Part shown: piece by piece, positions 42,973 through 52,034 of the stretch
Layout: the number at the start of each line of letters is the position of its first letter
Numbering within the stretch: position 1 is the first letter of the stretch
Assembly: GCA_016125355.1 (NCBI GenBank)
Contig: WGLX01000009.1
Location: 164,018-228,017 of the forward strand
Length of the DNA: 64,000 nucleotides
Source: Actinomycetales bacterium
Lineage (GTDB): Bacteria > Actinomycetota > Actinomycetes > S36-B12
Direction: 5' to 3'
The notes under the pieces: generated by a model
Seen by the model: only the letters and a program-made list of their open reading frames with translations
What the model was told of the DNA's origin: nothing
Database searches by the model: none
Position numbers and translations under genes: made by a program

Positions 42973-44028
42973 GTGGCGATTGACACCGCGACCGATGTAC
43001 CGGCGACTGCCGTCGCATCCCGCGCTGGGCTCTGGGCGCGCACGCCTCGTGGCCTGATCACCGTCACCGCCGCCGTCGTCCTGCTGTTCGCCTTCAGCGC
43101 GATCCTCGCGCCGTCCAGCGTGACGAAGGGCCCGCTGCTCGGCATGCTGCCGTTCGCCGCCGTACTCGCCATCGTGAGCCTCGGCCAGACCCTGGTCGTC
43201 CAGCAGGGCGGCATCGACCTGTCCGTGCCCGGTGCGGTGTCGCTGACCGTGGTGATCGCCACGCACCAGGCGGCTGGCGACGACGCGCGTCTGCTGCCCG
43301 CGGTGCTCATGGCTCTCGCCGTCCTTCTCGTCGCCGGAGCTGTCAACGGCTTCGTGATCGGCCGACTGGGACTCAACCCCATCATCGCCACGCTCGGAAT
43401 GAACGCGCTTCTCTACGCGGTCGTGCTCTGGCTGTCCGGCGGGATTCCGCGGCAGACCACCGACCTGTTGGCCAACATCGCCGCCGGCCTGACGTTCGGC
43501 ATCCCGAATGCCGTGTTCTTCGCGATCGTGGCCACCGTCGTCGTGACGCTGGCGGTCAAGCGCACGGTGTCGGGCCGCCGCTTCGAGGCGATCGGGGCGA
43601 ACCCGGTAGCGGCGTGGGCAGCCGGTCTGCGCGTCCGCCGTCACCGCACAGGCGCCTACATGTGGGCGATGGTCCTCTACTGGCTCGGCGGCTGCCTGCT
43701 GGCCGGGATCCTCAACAAGCCGACGGCATACCAGGGCGACTCGTACCTGCTGCCCTCCGTGGCCGCGGTCGTGCTCGGCGGAACCTCCCTGCTCGGTGGT
43801 CGGGGCTTCCCCGTGGCGACGGCACTGGCGGCGCTCTTCCTCTCCCAGCTCGACTCGTTCGTGCTCGCCCTGGGCGTGTCCTTCGCGGCCCGAACGCTCG
43901 TCGAGGCGTTCGCGCTGGCGATCGGCGTCGCCCTCTACACCGTCGATTGGAAGGGCCTGCGCACCCGATTCCTGGGATCCGGGAAGGCGTCGGCCGCACC
44001 ACCAGGGGCTCCCGCAGCGGGCCCCTGA
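42973..44028 (+). CDS. Ribose/galactose-type ABC transporter permease (RbsC-like)
   Basis: 351-residue inner-membrane permease with about ten hydrophobic segments. The family segment LVVQQGGIDLSVPGAV near 75-90 and VVLGGTSLLGGRG near 258 are diagnostic for sugar ABC permeases of the RbsC/BPD_transp_2 group. The N-terminal 15 residues are polar. GTG start 12 bases after a weak GGGG element. A second RbsC-like permease domain is fused to the ATPase at 45361, so the channel is probably a heterodimer. Confidence 0.87.
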   Translation: MAIDTATDVPATAVASRAGLWARTPRGLITVTAAVVLLFAFSAILAPSSVTKGPLLGMLPFAAVLAIVSLGQTLVVQQGGIDLSVPGAVSLTVVIATHQAAGDDARLLPAVLMALAVLLVAGAVNGFVIGRLGLNPIIATLGMNALLYAVVLWLSGGIPRQTTDLLANIAAGLTFGIPNAVFFAIVATVVVTLAVKRTVSGRRFEAIGANPVAAWAAGLRVRRHRTGAYMWAMVLYWLGGCLLAGILNKPTAYQGDSYLLPSVAAVVLGGTSLLGGRGFPVATALAALFLSQLDSFVLALGVSFAARTLVEAFALAIGVALYTVDWKGLRTRFLGSGKASAAPPGAPAAGP

Positions 44029-44098
44029 CCACAGTCTCCGATCACCCAATCGGAATAGCGCGGCGCAGTTGCCGCCCCAACATGGAAGGGAAGTACGG

Positions 44099-45262
44099 AT
44101 GAAGCGGAATCGCGTCATCTTCGTGGCGACGGCAGGCGTAGCGGCACTCGCGCTCGCCGCGTGTGGCGGGTCGTCGTCGAGCAGCGAGTCGGCGGCACCG
44201 GCAGAGTCGGCGGCACCGGCGGAATCGGCGGCACCGGCGGAGTCGGCCATGGCGGACTCCGGCGCCTCGGCGGAGGCTGCCGGCGTGCCCTCGTGGTGCG
44301 GCCCCAATGAGATCACCCTCGGCTTTGCTGACGGCTTCGGCGGCAATAGCTGGCGTCTGGTCACCACGGAGTCCGGCAAGCAGGAGGCGGCCAAGTGCCC
44401 CAGCGTGAAGGAGCTCCTCTACACGGACGGCCAGGGCGACCTGCAGAAGTCCATCTCTGACATCCAGGGTCTGGTGGCCAAGGGCGTCAACGCGCTTGTG
44501 GTGTTCCCCGACGCGAGCGAGGCGATCCTGCCCACGCTCAAGGAGGCCTACGACGCGGGTGTCGTGACGGTTCCCTACCGCGTGTACCCGGGCGGCCAGG
44601 ACGGCGTCGACTACACCAAGTACATCGCGCTGGACGCCAAGAACGACGGCCACAACTACGCCGAGTGGTTCAAGAAGGTCCTGCCGGACGGTGGCAACAT
44701 CCTGATCCTGAGCGGGCCGAAGGGCAACAGCCAGGGCACCGACATGGCCACTGAACTGCGCAAGGAGCTCGGGGACACCGGCAAGTACACCTTCATCGGC
44801 GAGGATCCGTTCGAGGTCACGAACTGGGATCCGGCACTGAGCCAGCAGGTGCTCACGGCGGCGATCGCCAAGTACCCGCAGATCGACGGCATCGCCTCCG
44901 ACTTCGGCCCGTCCCTGGTGGGTGCGCTGCCCGAGTTCACCAAGGCGGGCAAGCCGATCCCGGCGCTGGCCACGTCCGATGGCAACGTTCTCGGCTGCTT
45001 CTGGGAGGACCAGAAGGCTGCCGGCAACGAGTTCCCGATGATGACGGTGCAAACGGGTAACGACCACGCCCGCACCGCCATCGACTACGCGGTCGCCGTG
45101 GCCACCGGTGGCGAGGTGCCGACCACCACGGCTCACCAGCACCAGCTCTTCGAGGACTCCACGGATGCCTCGATGCCGGTGCAGTGCCGCAAGGACCTGC
45201 CGGGCGACATCTACCTGTCCGCCCAGCTGTCCGCGGAGGACCAGGCCGCTCTGATGCAGTAG
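44099..45262 (+). CDS. Sugar-type ABC transporter substrate-binding lipoprotein
   Basis: 387-residue receptor of the RbsB/Peripla_BP_4 family. Lipoprotein signal with a perfect lipobox LAAC (Cys22) and a Ser-rich linker containing three copies of a six-residue repeat (ESAAPA). The mature protein has the ribose-binding signature DIQGLVAKGVNALVVFPDAS near 117-136 and GIASDFGPSLVGAL near 262. These receptors bind sugars, polyols or autoinducers. AAGGGAAG lies ahead of the ATG. Middle gene of the transporter operon. Confidence 0.9.
   Translation: MKRNRVIFVATAGVAALALAACGGSSSSSESAAPAESAAPAESAAPAESAMADSGASAEAAGVPSWCGPNEITLGFADGFGGNSWRLVTTESGKQEAAKCPSVKELLYTDGQGDLQKSISDIQGLVAKGVNALVVFPDASEAILPTLKEAYDAGVVTVPYRVYPGGQDGVDYTKYIALDAKNDGHNYAEWFKKVLPDGGNILILSGPKGNSQGTDMATELRKELGDTGKYTFIGEDPFEVTNWDPALSQQVLTAAIAKYPQIDGIASDFGPSLVGALPEFTKAGKPIPALATSDGNVLGCFWEDQKAAGNEFPMMTVQTGNDHARTAIDYAVAVATGGEVPTTTAHQHQLFEDSTDASMPVQCRKDLPGDIYLSAQLSAEDQAALMQ
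44186..44239 (+). repeat. Three tandem 18-bp repeats in the lipoprotein linker
   Basis: Three in-frame copies of GAGTCGGCGGCACCGGCA (two bases vary) at 44186-44203, 44204-44221 and 44222-44239, with a partial fourth. They encode ESAAPA repeats that form the flexible linker between the lipid anchor and the binding domain. Repeat number may vary by slippage. Confidence 0.85.
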
Positions 45263-45271
45263 CGCTCGATC

Positions 45272-45312
45272 GGTGGGGTGGCCCGTAGACATCGGTCGCG
45301 GGTCACCCCACC
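45272..45312 (+). terminator. Hairpin after the receptor gene
   Basis: GGTGGGGTGGCCCG at 45272-45285 pairs with CGGGTCACCCCACC at 45299-45312 with one mismatch and a 13-base loop. It lies between the receptor gene and the ATPase-permease gene, as the hairpin at 8727 does in the other transporter operon. Confidence 0.6.
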
Positions 45313-45360
45313 CCTCCCGCACCACCACATCCGACCCGCCGTTCAGGAACAGGTGAACAG

Positions 45361-47868
45361 GTGACCGAGAACACCACCACGATGGTCGCGACCGAGGCGA
45401 CGATGTCACTCGTCGGCATCTCGAAGTACTACTCCGGCGTGGCCGCCCTCATGGATGTCTCGTTCGACGTGCGCCCCGGGGAGGTGCACGCCCTGCTCGG
45501 CGAGAACGGCGCCGGCAAGTCGACCCTCATGAACGTAGCCTCGGGCACGACGCAGCCCGACACGGGCACCATCACGATCTCTGGGCAGACCCTCGAAGAG
45601 TTGACGCCGTCACTGGCCTCCTCGTTGGGGATCGCCATCGTCCACCAGCACCCGGCGGTGCTTCCGGACCTGACCGTCGCCGAGAACATCCGGCTGGCGG
45701 TGCCTTCGCGTTTCCTCGATGGGACGGGTTCGCGACGCGAGGCGATGCAGGCGATGCTGGACGATGTCGGGTCCTCGGCCCACCTTGAGGACCGCGTCGG
45801 CAGTCTCAGCATCGCGCAGAAGCACCTGCTCGAACTCGCCAAGGCGCTCGTGATGAAGCCGAAGGTGCTCATCCTCGACGAGCCCACGGCGCCCCTCGGA
45901 CAGGACTCCGTCCAGCTCCTCTTCGATCGTGTCCGCACGGCAGCAGCGGCCGGAACGGCGATCGTGTACATCACCCACCGCCTCGCCGAGGTACGCGAAC
46001 TCGCCGATCGTGTGACCGTCCTCCGCGACGGCAAGTACCGCGGCACCATGGAGGTCGCGGCCATCACCGACGACGAGCTGCTGACCCTCATCGTCGGCCG
46101 CCAGCTCGAGTCCACCTTCCCGCCCAAGCACCACTCGACCGAGGGAACCGGCACCTACCTGAGCATCGCCCGTCTCACGGGGCCAGGCTTCGCCGACATC
46201 TCGGTGCAGGCCCAGACGGGAGAGATCGTGGGCGTGGCGGGCGTCGTCGGCAACGGCCAGAGCGACCTCATGGCGGCACTGGCCGGGCTGGCCAAGTTCG
46301 AGGGCTCCATCACGGTGCACAGCCAGGAGCGTTCGGCCAAGGACCTGCGCGAGCGGGCCGCCTACATGCCGGCGGATCGCCACCGCGAGGGACTGATGAT
46401 GACCCTGTCGGTGCGGGAGAACGCTGCCGTGGTGGCCCTGCAGCGGTTCGTGCGCTCGTTCTTCATGAGCTCCAAGGAGGAGGTGTCCACCGTCGGGCGC
46501 GAGCTCACCGAGCTCTCGGTCAAGGCTCCGAACATGGACGCCAACGTCGCCTCCCTGTCGGGCGGCAACCAGCAGAAGGTCGTGATGGCGCGTGCCCTGC
46601 TGTCCGAGCCTGCCCTCGTCGTCGCCGACGAGCCCACCCAGGGCGTCGATGTGGGCGCGCGCGCCGAGATCTACCGGATCCTGCGCGAGGTTGCCGAGGA
46701 TGGCACTCCCGTGGTGGTCAACTCCTCGGACGCCAAGGAGCTCGAGGGTCTGTGCGACCGGGTGATCGTCATGTCCCGAGGGCGGGTGGTCGCCGAACTG
46801 GTCGGCGAGGAGGTCACGGAGGCGCGCATCGTGGCGGCCGCCGTCAGCGCGACAGCTCACGGCAGCGCGGACGCCCAACAGGTCAAGACGACGACCAGGC
46901 GCTCCACCCGCCTGTCGCGCTTCCTTCAGGGCGACTACTCGCCCGTGGCCATCCTCGCCATCGTCATGCTTGCGCTCGGCGCCTACGTGTTCTCCCAGAA
47001 CGACCGGTACCTGACCGCGTTCAACACGACGGCCATCCAGGGGCTCGTGGCCGCCCTCGGCTTCATCGCGATGGGCCAGACGATCGCCCTGATGACCGGC
47101 GGCATCGACCTGTCCGTCGGGCCCTTGTCGGGCTTCCTCGTGGTCATCGCATCCTTCTTCATCGGAGTCGACAGCGCCTTCGGCCAGATCGCGCTGGGCT
47201 TCATCCTGATGTTGCTGGCGGCGGTGATCACCGGTGGTCTCAACGGCTTCCTGATCCGCTATGGGCGGTTCACGCCGGTAGCGGCGACGTTGGCCGTGTA
47301 CATCGGCCTCCAAGGGCTCAGCTACGTCCTGCGTGATGGGCCTGAGGGCATCATCAACGCGGACGTCATGGCGCTCATCAAGACCAAGGTCGGCCCGATC
47401 CCGGTGGCCTTCATCGCGCTCGTGATCTTCGCGTTCCTCCTCGAAGGCGCGCTCCGGTACACCCGCTGGGGTCTGACCCTTCGAGCCGTTGGCTCCGATG
47501 AGGAGGCCGCTCGCCGGGTCGGTGTCCACGTGAATCGCACGGTCCTGCTCGCATACCTATCGGTCTCGCTGTGCGTCTTCCTGGGCGCGATCCTGCTGAT
47601 GGCACAGATCGGCATCGGCGACCCGTCCCAGGGAGCCAACTTCACGCTCACGTCGATCACCGCCGTGGTGCTGGGGGGGACCAGCCTCCTCGGTGGCCGG
47701 GGCACCTTCATCGGGACCCTGCTCGGCGCGGGTCTGATCATCCAGGTGCTCAACGCGACCACGTTCCTGGGCCTCGACCAGTGGTCCACGTACTTCTTCC
47801 AGGGGATCCTCATCGTGATCGCCGCCATCGTCTACAGCCAGGTGCGCGGACGCCGCGCCGTCGTCTAG
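45361..47868 (+). CDS. RbsA-RbsC fusion: tandem ATPase fused to sugar-type permease
   Basis: 835-residue fusion. Residues 14 to about 500 are an RbsA-type double ATPase: first domain Walker A GENGAGKST near 48, degenerate signature LSIAQKH near 143 and Walker B VLILDEPTA near 172; second domain with the degenerate Walker A VVGNGQSD near 294, signature LSGGNQQK near 400 and LVVADEPTQGVDVGA near 420. After a basic linker, residues 530-835 form an RbsC permease (IALMTGGIDLSVGPLSG near 577; VVLGGTSLLGGRG near 770). No stop or frameshift lies between. GTG start. Couples to the separate permease and receptor before it. Confidence 0.88.
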   Translation: MTENTTTMVATEATMSLVGISKYYSGVAALMDVSFDVRPGEVHALLGENGAGKSTLMNVASGTTQPDTGTITISGQTLEELTPSLASSLGIAIVHQHPAVLPDLTVAENIRLAVPSRFLDGTGSRREAMQAMLDDVGSSAHLEDRVGSLSIAQKHLLELAKALVMKPKVLILDEPTAPLGQDSVQLLFDRVRTAAAAGTAIVYITHRLAEVRELADRVTVLRDGKYRGTMEVAAITDDELLTLIVGRQLESTFPPKHHSTEGTGTYLSIARLTGPGFADISVQAQTGEIVGVAGVVGNGQSDLMAALAGLAKFEGSITVHSQERSAKDLRERAAYMPADRHREGLMMTLSVRENAAVVALQRFVRSFFMSSKEEVSTVGRELTELSVKAPNMDANVASLSGGNQQKVVMARALLSEPALVVADEPTQGVDVGARAEIYRILREVAEDGTPVVVNSSDAKELEGLCDRVIVMSRGRVVAELVGEEVTEARIVAAAVSATAHGSADAQQVKTTTRRSTRLSRFLQGDYSPVAILAIVMLALGAYVFSQNDRYLTAFNTTAIQGLVAALGFIAMGQTIALMTGGIDLSVGPLSGFLVVIASFFIGVDSAFGQIALGFILMLLAAVITGGLNGFLIRYGRFTPVAATLAVYIGLQGLSYVLRDGPEGIINADVMALIKTKVGPIPVAFIALVIFAFLLEGALRYTRWGLTLRAVGSDEEAARRVGVHVNRTVLLAYLSVSLCVFLGAILLMAQIGIGDPSQGANFTLTSITAVVLGGTSLLGGRGTFIGTLLGAGLIIQVLNATTFLGLDQWSTYFFQGILIVIAAIVYSQVRGRRAVV

Positions 47869-47889
47869 GTCACGTCGAAGGGAATCGTC

Positions 47890-48951
47890 ATGCTCGCCGC
47901 CCGCTTCTACGCAGCCCAGGACATCCGCGTCGAGGACGTGCCGGTGCCCCAGATCAAGGCGCCGGACGATGTGCTCGTCGAGGTGTCGTTCTGCGGCATC
48001 TGCGGTACCGACCTGCACGAGTACCTCATGGGGCCGATCGTCACGCCGGCGTCCCCGCACCCGCTCACGGGCGTGACGCTGCCCCAGACTCTCGGACACG
48101 AGTTCGGCGGCCGGGTCGTGGAGATCGGCTCCGACGTCCGCGACGTCAAAATCGGTGACCGCGTCTCGATCATGCCGCTGATCACGTGCGGGCGCTGCTA
48201 CCACTGCCGTCGGGGCAACGGCCATCTGTGCACGTCCATGGCCTGCACGGGCCTGAGCGCTGAGACCGGTGCCCTGGCCAACTTCGCGGTGGTCAAGGAG
48301 TCGCAGTGCGGGGTCCTTCCGGACACGGTCTCCGACGTGGAGGGAGCGCTCATCGAGCCGGCCTGCGTGGCCGCCTACGGGGTCGACTGGGCCGGCGTCA
48401 CCGGTGGTGACGTCGTGCTCGTGACCGGGGCGGGGCCCATCGGCGTGCTCTCGGCGATGTACGCGAGCGCCATCGGGGCCGCGACCGTCATCATCGCGGA
48501 GCCGAACCCCAACCGGGCGCGGCTTGCGCAGGCCATGGACATCGGCCCCGTCGTGGATCCCACGATGGACGGCTTCAGCGATCTGATCAGGGATCTCACG
48601 GACGGCGTCGGCGTGGACCTTGCGGTGGAGTGCTCCGGGTCCACGCCCGGCCTCACCACCGCGATCTCGGCAACCCGGTCGCGGGGCCAGGTCGTCCAGA
48701 CGGGTCTGCACACGAAGCCCGCCACCGTCGACATGATGGAGGTGGCCAATCGCGAGATCACCGTCAAGGGCAGCTGGTGCTACAACCTGACCGACTGGCC
48801 GCGCATCATCCGCCTGGTTGCGGCCGGCAAGTACCCCATCACCAAGGCCGTGACCTCGACGATCCCGCTCGTGGACGTCGTCGAGAAGGGCTTCGACGTC
48901 CTGGTCAACCCGACCGGCGACCAGCTCAAGGTCCTCGTCGACTCGAAGTAG
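47890..48951 (+). CDS. Zinc-dependent 2,3-butanediol-dehydrogenase-like enzyme, copy 2
   Basis: 353 residues. Catalytic Cys in GICGTDLHEY near 37, His-Glu in LGHEFGG near 75, structural cysteines in CGRCYHCRRGNGHLC near 102-116, EPACVA near 157 and Rossmann motif GAGPIGVL near 179. Full set of metal ligands, unlike copy 1 (38433). AAGGGAA precedes the ATG. It follows the transporter gene by 21 bases and is probably its first catabolic partner. Confidence 0.88.
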   Translation: MLAARFYAAQDIRVEDVPVPQIKAPDDVLVEVSFCGICGTDLHEYLMGPIVTPASPHPLTGVTLPQTLGHEFGGRVVEIGSDVRDVKIGDRVSIMPLITCGRCYHCRRGNGHLCTSMACTGLSAETGALANFAVVKESQCGVLPDTVSDVEGALIEPACVAAYGVDWAGVTGGDVVLVTGAGPIGVLSAMYASAIGAATVIIAEPNPNRARLAQAMDIGPVVDPTMDGFSDLIRDLTDGVGVDLAVECSGSTPGLTTAISATRSRGQVVQTGLHTKPATVDMMEVANREITVKGSWCYNLTDWPRIIRLVAAGKYPITKAVTSTIPLVDVVEKGFDVLVNPTGDQLKVLVDSK

Positions 48952-48963
48952 GGAGGAATCACC

Positions 48964-49524
48964 ATGGGCATGGAACTGCAGACGATCCATCATGCGGGCC
49001 TGATCGTGAGCGATCTCGACCGGTCCATCTACTTCTACCACGACATCCTCGGGCTGCCCTTTGCCAACGAGCCCACTCCCTGGTTCGAGGGACCGGCGCT
49101 GGAGAAGGGCGTCGGCGTCCCGGGCGGCAAGCTGCGCCAGGTCTGCTTCTGGGTCGGCGACAAGTCGCAGATGGAGCTCATCGAGTACTCGGAGCAGCCC
49201 ACGTACAACGGCGGGCCGGTGCCCAACAACCACCGCGGCGCGGCACATGTGTGCTTCCGGGTCGAGGACATCGCAGCGAAGAAGGCGGAGCTCGAGAGCA
49301 AGGGCGTTGTCTTCTACTCGGACATCAACGTCGTGGACGAGGGCCCGCTCTCGGGCTGGCGATGGTGCTACTTCAGCGACCCCGACGGTCTGGCCCTCGA
49401 GCTCGTCGAGATCGCCTACTACAACAAGGCCGACCGCGATGCCGCTACGGCGGACTACCTCGCGACGCGGCCCTCGCTGGACCAGATCCGAGCCCGAGCG
49501 GATTTCCCGTTCACCACCGATTGA
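48964..49524 (+). CDS. VOC-family metalloprotein (island B copy)
   Basis: 186 residues, two VOC modules. Putative metal ligands are His in IHHAGLIVSD near 9-10, Glu in MELIEY near 72, His in GAAHVCF near 94 and Glu in LALELVEI near 143. It is the counterpart of the VOC protein at 24463, and both stand near E1 and M24 genes. Possible roles include lyase, epimerase or extradiol-type dioxygenase. GGGAGG before the ATG. Confidence 0.82.
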   Translation: MGMELQTIHHAGLIVSDLDRSIYFYHDILGLPFANEPTPWFEGPALEKGVGVPGGKLRQVCFWVGDKSQMELIEYSEQPTYNGGPVPNNHRGAAHVCFRVEDIAAKKAELESKGVVFYSDINVVDEGPLSGWRWCYFSDPDGLALELVEIAYYNKADRDAATADYLATRPSLDQIRARADFPFTTD

Positions 49525-49528
49525 CAAC

Positions 49529-49557
49529 TTGTTCCACCTGCTTTGAAACGTTAATCT
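49529..49557 (+). promoter_or_regulatory. Candidate promoter of the M24-E1 operon
   Basis: TTGTTC at 49529-49534, 17-base spacer and TAATCT at 49552-49557 lie in an unusually AT-rich 79-base gap. GTTAA at 49550-49554 and TTAAC at 49562-49566 form a small inverted repeat next to the -10. Confidence 0.45.
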
Positions 49558-49603
49558 TCACTTAACAATCAGAACGACGGTTCTGCCGGCCACGGAGGTA
49601 GTG

Positions 49604-51037
49604 ATGGGGTCCCCGACCTACGGAAGCATGAATGTCGACTGGGAGAACCGGATCGACATGCCGAGGCTGCGGGAGCAGCGGCTGGCGCGACTGAATGAAG
49701 CGCTCGCGCTGTCCGAACTGGGGTCCGTGCTCACGTTCGACTTCCACAACATCCGGTACATGACGGGCACCCACATCGGCACGTGGGCGATGGACAAGCT
49801 CATTCGCTTCGCGGTGCTGCCGCGTGGCGGGGCGCCTGTGCTGTGGGACTTCGGGTCGGCGGTCAAGCACCATCGGGTTCAGAACCCGTGGCTCGACTAC
49901 GACTACGCGGCGTCCCACACCGATGCGGGCCTGAACGGGCACGAGCGGCACCACAATGCGGTGAGCCCGGTGGGGGCCACGGTCTCGGATGAGTTCCTGG
50001 GGGGCGGTGCCCGCTACGGCATCTCGACCCTGCGCGGCACCATCGGGCCAGGGGCCAAGCGTGCCGAGGATGTGGCCAAGAAGGTCTACGAGGTGCTCGC
50101 GGAGCGAGGTCTGCAGAACGAGCCGATCGGTGTCGACATCATCGAGCTGCCCGTGCTGTTCGCCATGCAGGCGCTCGGCCTGAAGGTCGTCGACGGGCAG
50201 CAGGTGTTCCTCGAGGCGCGGCGCATCAAGACTCCGGACGAGATCGGTCTGCTCACCCACGCGGCCTCGATGGTCGATGCGGCCTATGAGGACCTCTACG
50301 AGTTCCTTCGGCCCGGTGTTCGCGAGAACGAGACCGTCGGCCTGGTCGCCAAGACCCTGTACGACCTGGGCTCGGAGCACGTGGAGGGCGTCAACGCGAT
50401 CTCGGGAGAGCGGTGCTCGCCGCACCCGCACGTGTTCTCCGATCGGATCATCCGTCCCGGTGACCCGGCGTTCTTCGACATCCTCCACTCCTACAACGGC
50501 TACCGCACGTGCTACTACCGCACGTTCGCCGTCGGCTCCGCCTCGCCGGCCCAGCGTGACGCGTACAAGATCTGCCGCGAGTACATGGATGTGGCGATCG
50601 AGGCCGTCAAGCCGGGGGTGACCACGGCGGACATCGTCTCGCTGTGGCCCAGGGCGGAGGAATTCGGCTTCCCGTCCGAGGAGGCAGCCTTCGCCCTGCA
50701 GTACGGGCACGGGGTGGGGCTGTCGATCTGGGAGCGGCCGATCTTCTCGCGATACACGTCCTTCGACGCTCCCGAGGTGCTGGAGGAGGGAATGGTGTTC
50801 GCCCTCGAGACTTACTGGCCTGCGGCGGACGGCTGGGGTGCCGCGCGCATCGAGGAGGAGGTCGTGGTCCGCAAGGACGGTGCCGAAGTCATCACGAAGT
50901 TCCCCGCCGAGGAACTGCTCGTAGCGGGCAAGCGCTACTACACGACCGGAGGCCCGCTCAACACGCTGCGGGACAGCCAGAGCCACATCAACACCGAGAC
51001 GCATGCTCGGGCGCAGGCGCCCAAGGTCGATGCCTGA
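49604..51037 (+). CDS. M24-family hydrolase/lyase with an Asp-to-Cys ligand change (island B copy)
   Basis: 477 residues, closely similar to the island A protein at 27111. Shared features: IRYMTGTHIGTW near 47, GERCSPHPHVFSDR near 266, FFDILHSYNGYRTCYYRTF near 287-305 with the first Asp kept and Cys at the second Asp position, YGHGVGLSIWERP near 366, FALETYWP near 398 and RIEEEVVV near 417. It carries about 50 extra residues, partly in an internal loop (residues about 100-145) and partly in a C-terminal tail of about 30 residues. ATG 49604 is chosen because GGAGG ends five bases before it; GTG 49601 is the alternative. Overlaps the E1 alpha gene. Confidence 0.82.
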   Translation: MGSPTYGSMNVDWENRIDMPRLREQRLARLNEALALSELGSVLTFDFHNIRYMTGTHIGTWAMDKLIRFAVLPRGGAPVLWDFGSAVKHHRVQNPWLDYDYAASHTDAGLNGHERHHNAVSPVGATVSDEFLGGGARYGISTLRGTIGPGAKRAEDVAKKVYEVLAERGLQNEPIGVDIIELPVLFAMQALGLKVVDGQQVFLEARRIKTPDEIGLLTHAASMVDAAYEDLYEFLRPGVRENETVGLVAKTLYDLGSEHVEGVNAISGERCSPHPHVFSDRIIRPGDPAFFDILHSYNGYRTCYYRTFAVGSASPAQRDAYKICREYMDVAIEAVKPGVTTADIVSLWPRAEEFGFPSEEAAFALQYGHGVGLSIWERPIFSRYTSFDAPEVLEEGMVFALETYWPAADGWGAARIEEEVVVRKDGAEVITKFPAEELLVAGKRYYTTGGPLNTLRDSQSHINTETHARAQAPKVDA

Positions 51038-52034
51038 CGGTACTCAGACCCTGCCGGTCTCGACCCAGGATCTGCGGGGCTGGTACGAGCAGCTCCTCGT
51101 GATCCGGGGAACCGAGAAGGCCGCCTTCGACCTGTTCATGAGCGGGCTCGTGAAGGGGACGACGCACCTGGCAGCCGGCCACGAGGGGGTCGCCGTGGGT
51201 GCGAGTGCCGCGCTGCGACCTGACGACTACGTCTGGGCCACGTACCGCGGCCACCATCACGCCATGGCGAGAGGCCTGTCCCCGGAAGCGTGCCTGGCCG
51301 AGCTCATGAGCAAGGGGACCGGCGCATGCGAGGGCAAGGGTGGCTCGATGCACCTGACCTATGCCCCCGGGAACATGATGGGGTCGTACGCGATCGTGGG
51401 ATCGCACATGCCCATGGCAGTGGGCTCGGCGTGGTCCGCCGTGCTGCGCGAGACCGACCAGGTGTCCGTCGCGTTCTTCGGCGACGGCGCCACCAACATC
51501 GGCGCCTTCCACGAGGCTGTCAACCTCGCCGTCGTCTGGAAGCTGCCAGTGATCTTCATCTGCGAGAACAACCTCTACATGGAGTACACGCCGATCAGCT
51601 CGGTCACGGCTGTCGAGCATCCGGCGGCGGACCGGGCTGCCGCGTACTCCCTGCCCCGCATCGTGATCGACGGCAACGACGTGGTGACGGTGAGGGATGA
51701 GGTCGGCAAGGCGGTTGCCCGCGCGCGAGCCGGCGAGGGGCCGAGCATCATCGAATGCCTGACCTATCGGCACTACGGGCACTCGCGGACAGATCCCGCC
51801 AAGTACCGGCCAGAGGGTGAGCTGGAGCAGTGGCTCATGCGGGATCCCGTCACGGTGCTCCGCGACCAACTGGTCGAGGCTGGTGTCGGGGAGGACGAGC
51901 TGACCGTGATCGAGGGGCGAGCGCAGCAGATGGTCACCCATGCCGTCGAGGCGGCCAAGGCGGCGCCGCTCAGTGATCCGCGCGAGGCCTTCACGGACGT
52001 CTGGGCCGATGGAGGATCGCAATGGCGGACCTGA
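51030..52034 (+). CDS. TPP-dependent dehydrogenase E1 alpha subunit (acetoin-dehydrogenase type)
   Basis: 334 residues. Starts GTEKAAFDLFMSGLVKGTTHLAAGHEGVAVG near 27, and has the TPP/Mg motif FFGDGATNIGAFHEAVNLA with ENN near 152-183 and YRHYGHSRTDP near 250. With E1 beta it would cleave a 2-oxoacid, acetoin or diketone and hand the product to a lipoyl E2. No E2 or E3 is encoded in island B; the E2 of island A at 20886 or a genomic one would be needed. ATG overlaps the M24 gene by eight bases and E1 beta by 13. Confidence 0.9.
   Translation: MPDGTQTLPVSTQDLRGWYEQLLVIRGTEKAAFDLFMSGLVKGTTHLAAGHEGVAVGASAALRPDDYVWATYRGHHHAMARGLSPEACLAELMSKGTGACEGKGGSMHLTYAPGNMMGSYAIVGSHMPMAVGSAWSAVLRETDQVSVAFFGDGATNIGAFHEAVNLAVVWKLPVIFICENNLYMEYTPISSVTAVEHPAADRAAAYSLPRIVIDGNDVVTVRDEVGKAVARARAGEGPSIIECLTYRHYGHSRTDPAKYRPEGELEQWLMRDPVTVLRDQLVEAGVGEDELTVIEGRAQQMVTHAVEAAKAAPLSDPREAFTDVWADGGSQWRT

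Noticed and set aside
44186..44247. Tandem repeats as a regulatory element
   Set aside because: The repeats are in frame in the lipoprotein linker and encode ESAAPA units, so they are coding.
45610..47529. Long minus-strand frame opposite the RbsA-RbsC fusion
   Set aside because: Same reason: low-complexity composition, no domain, and full overlap with a clear gene.
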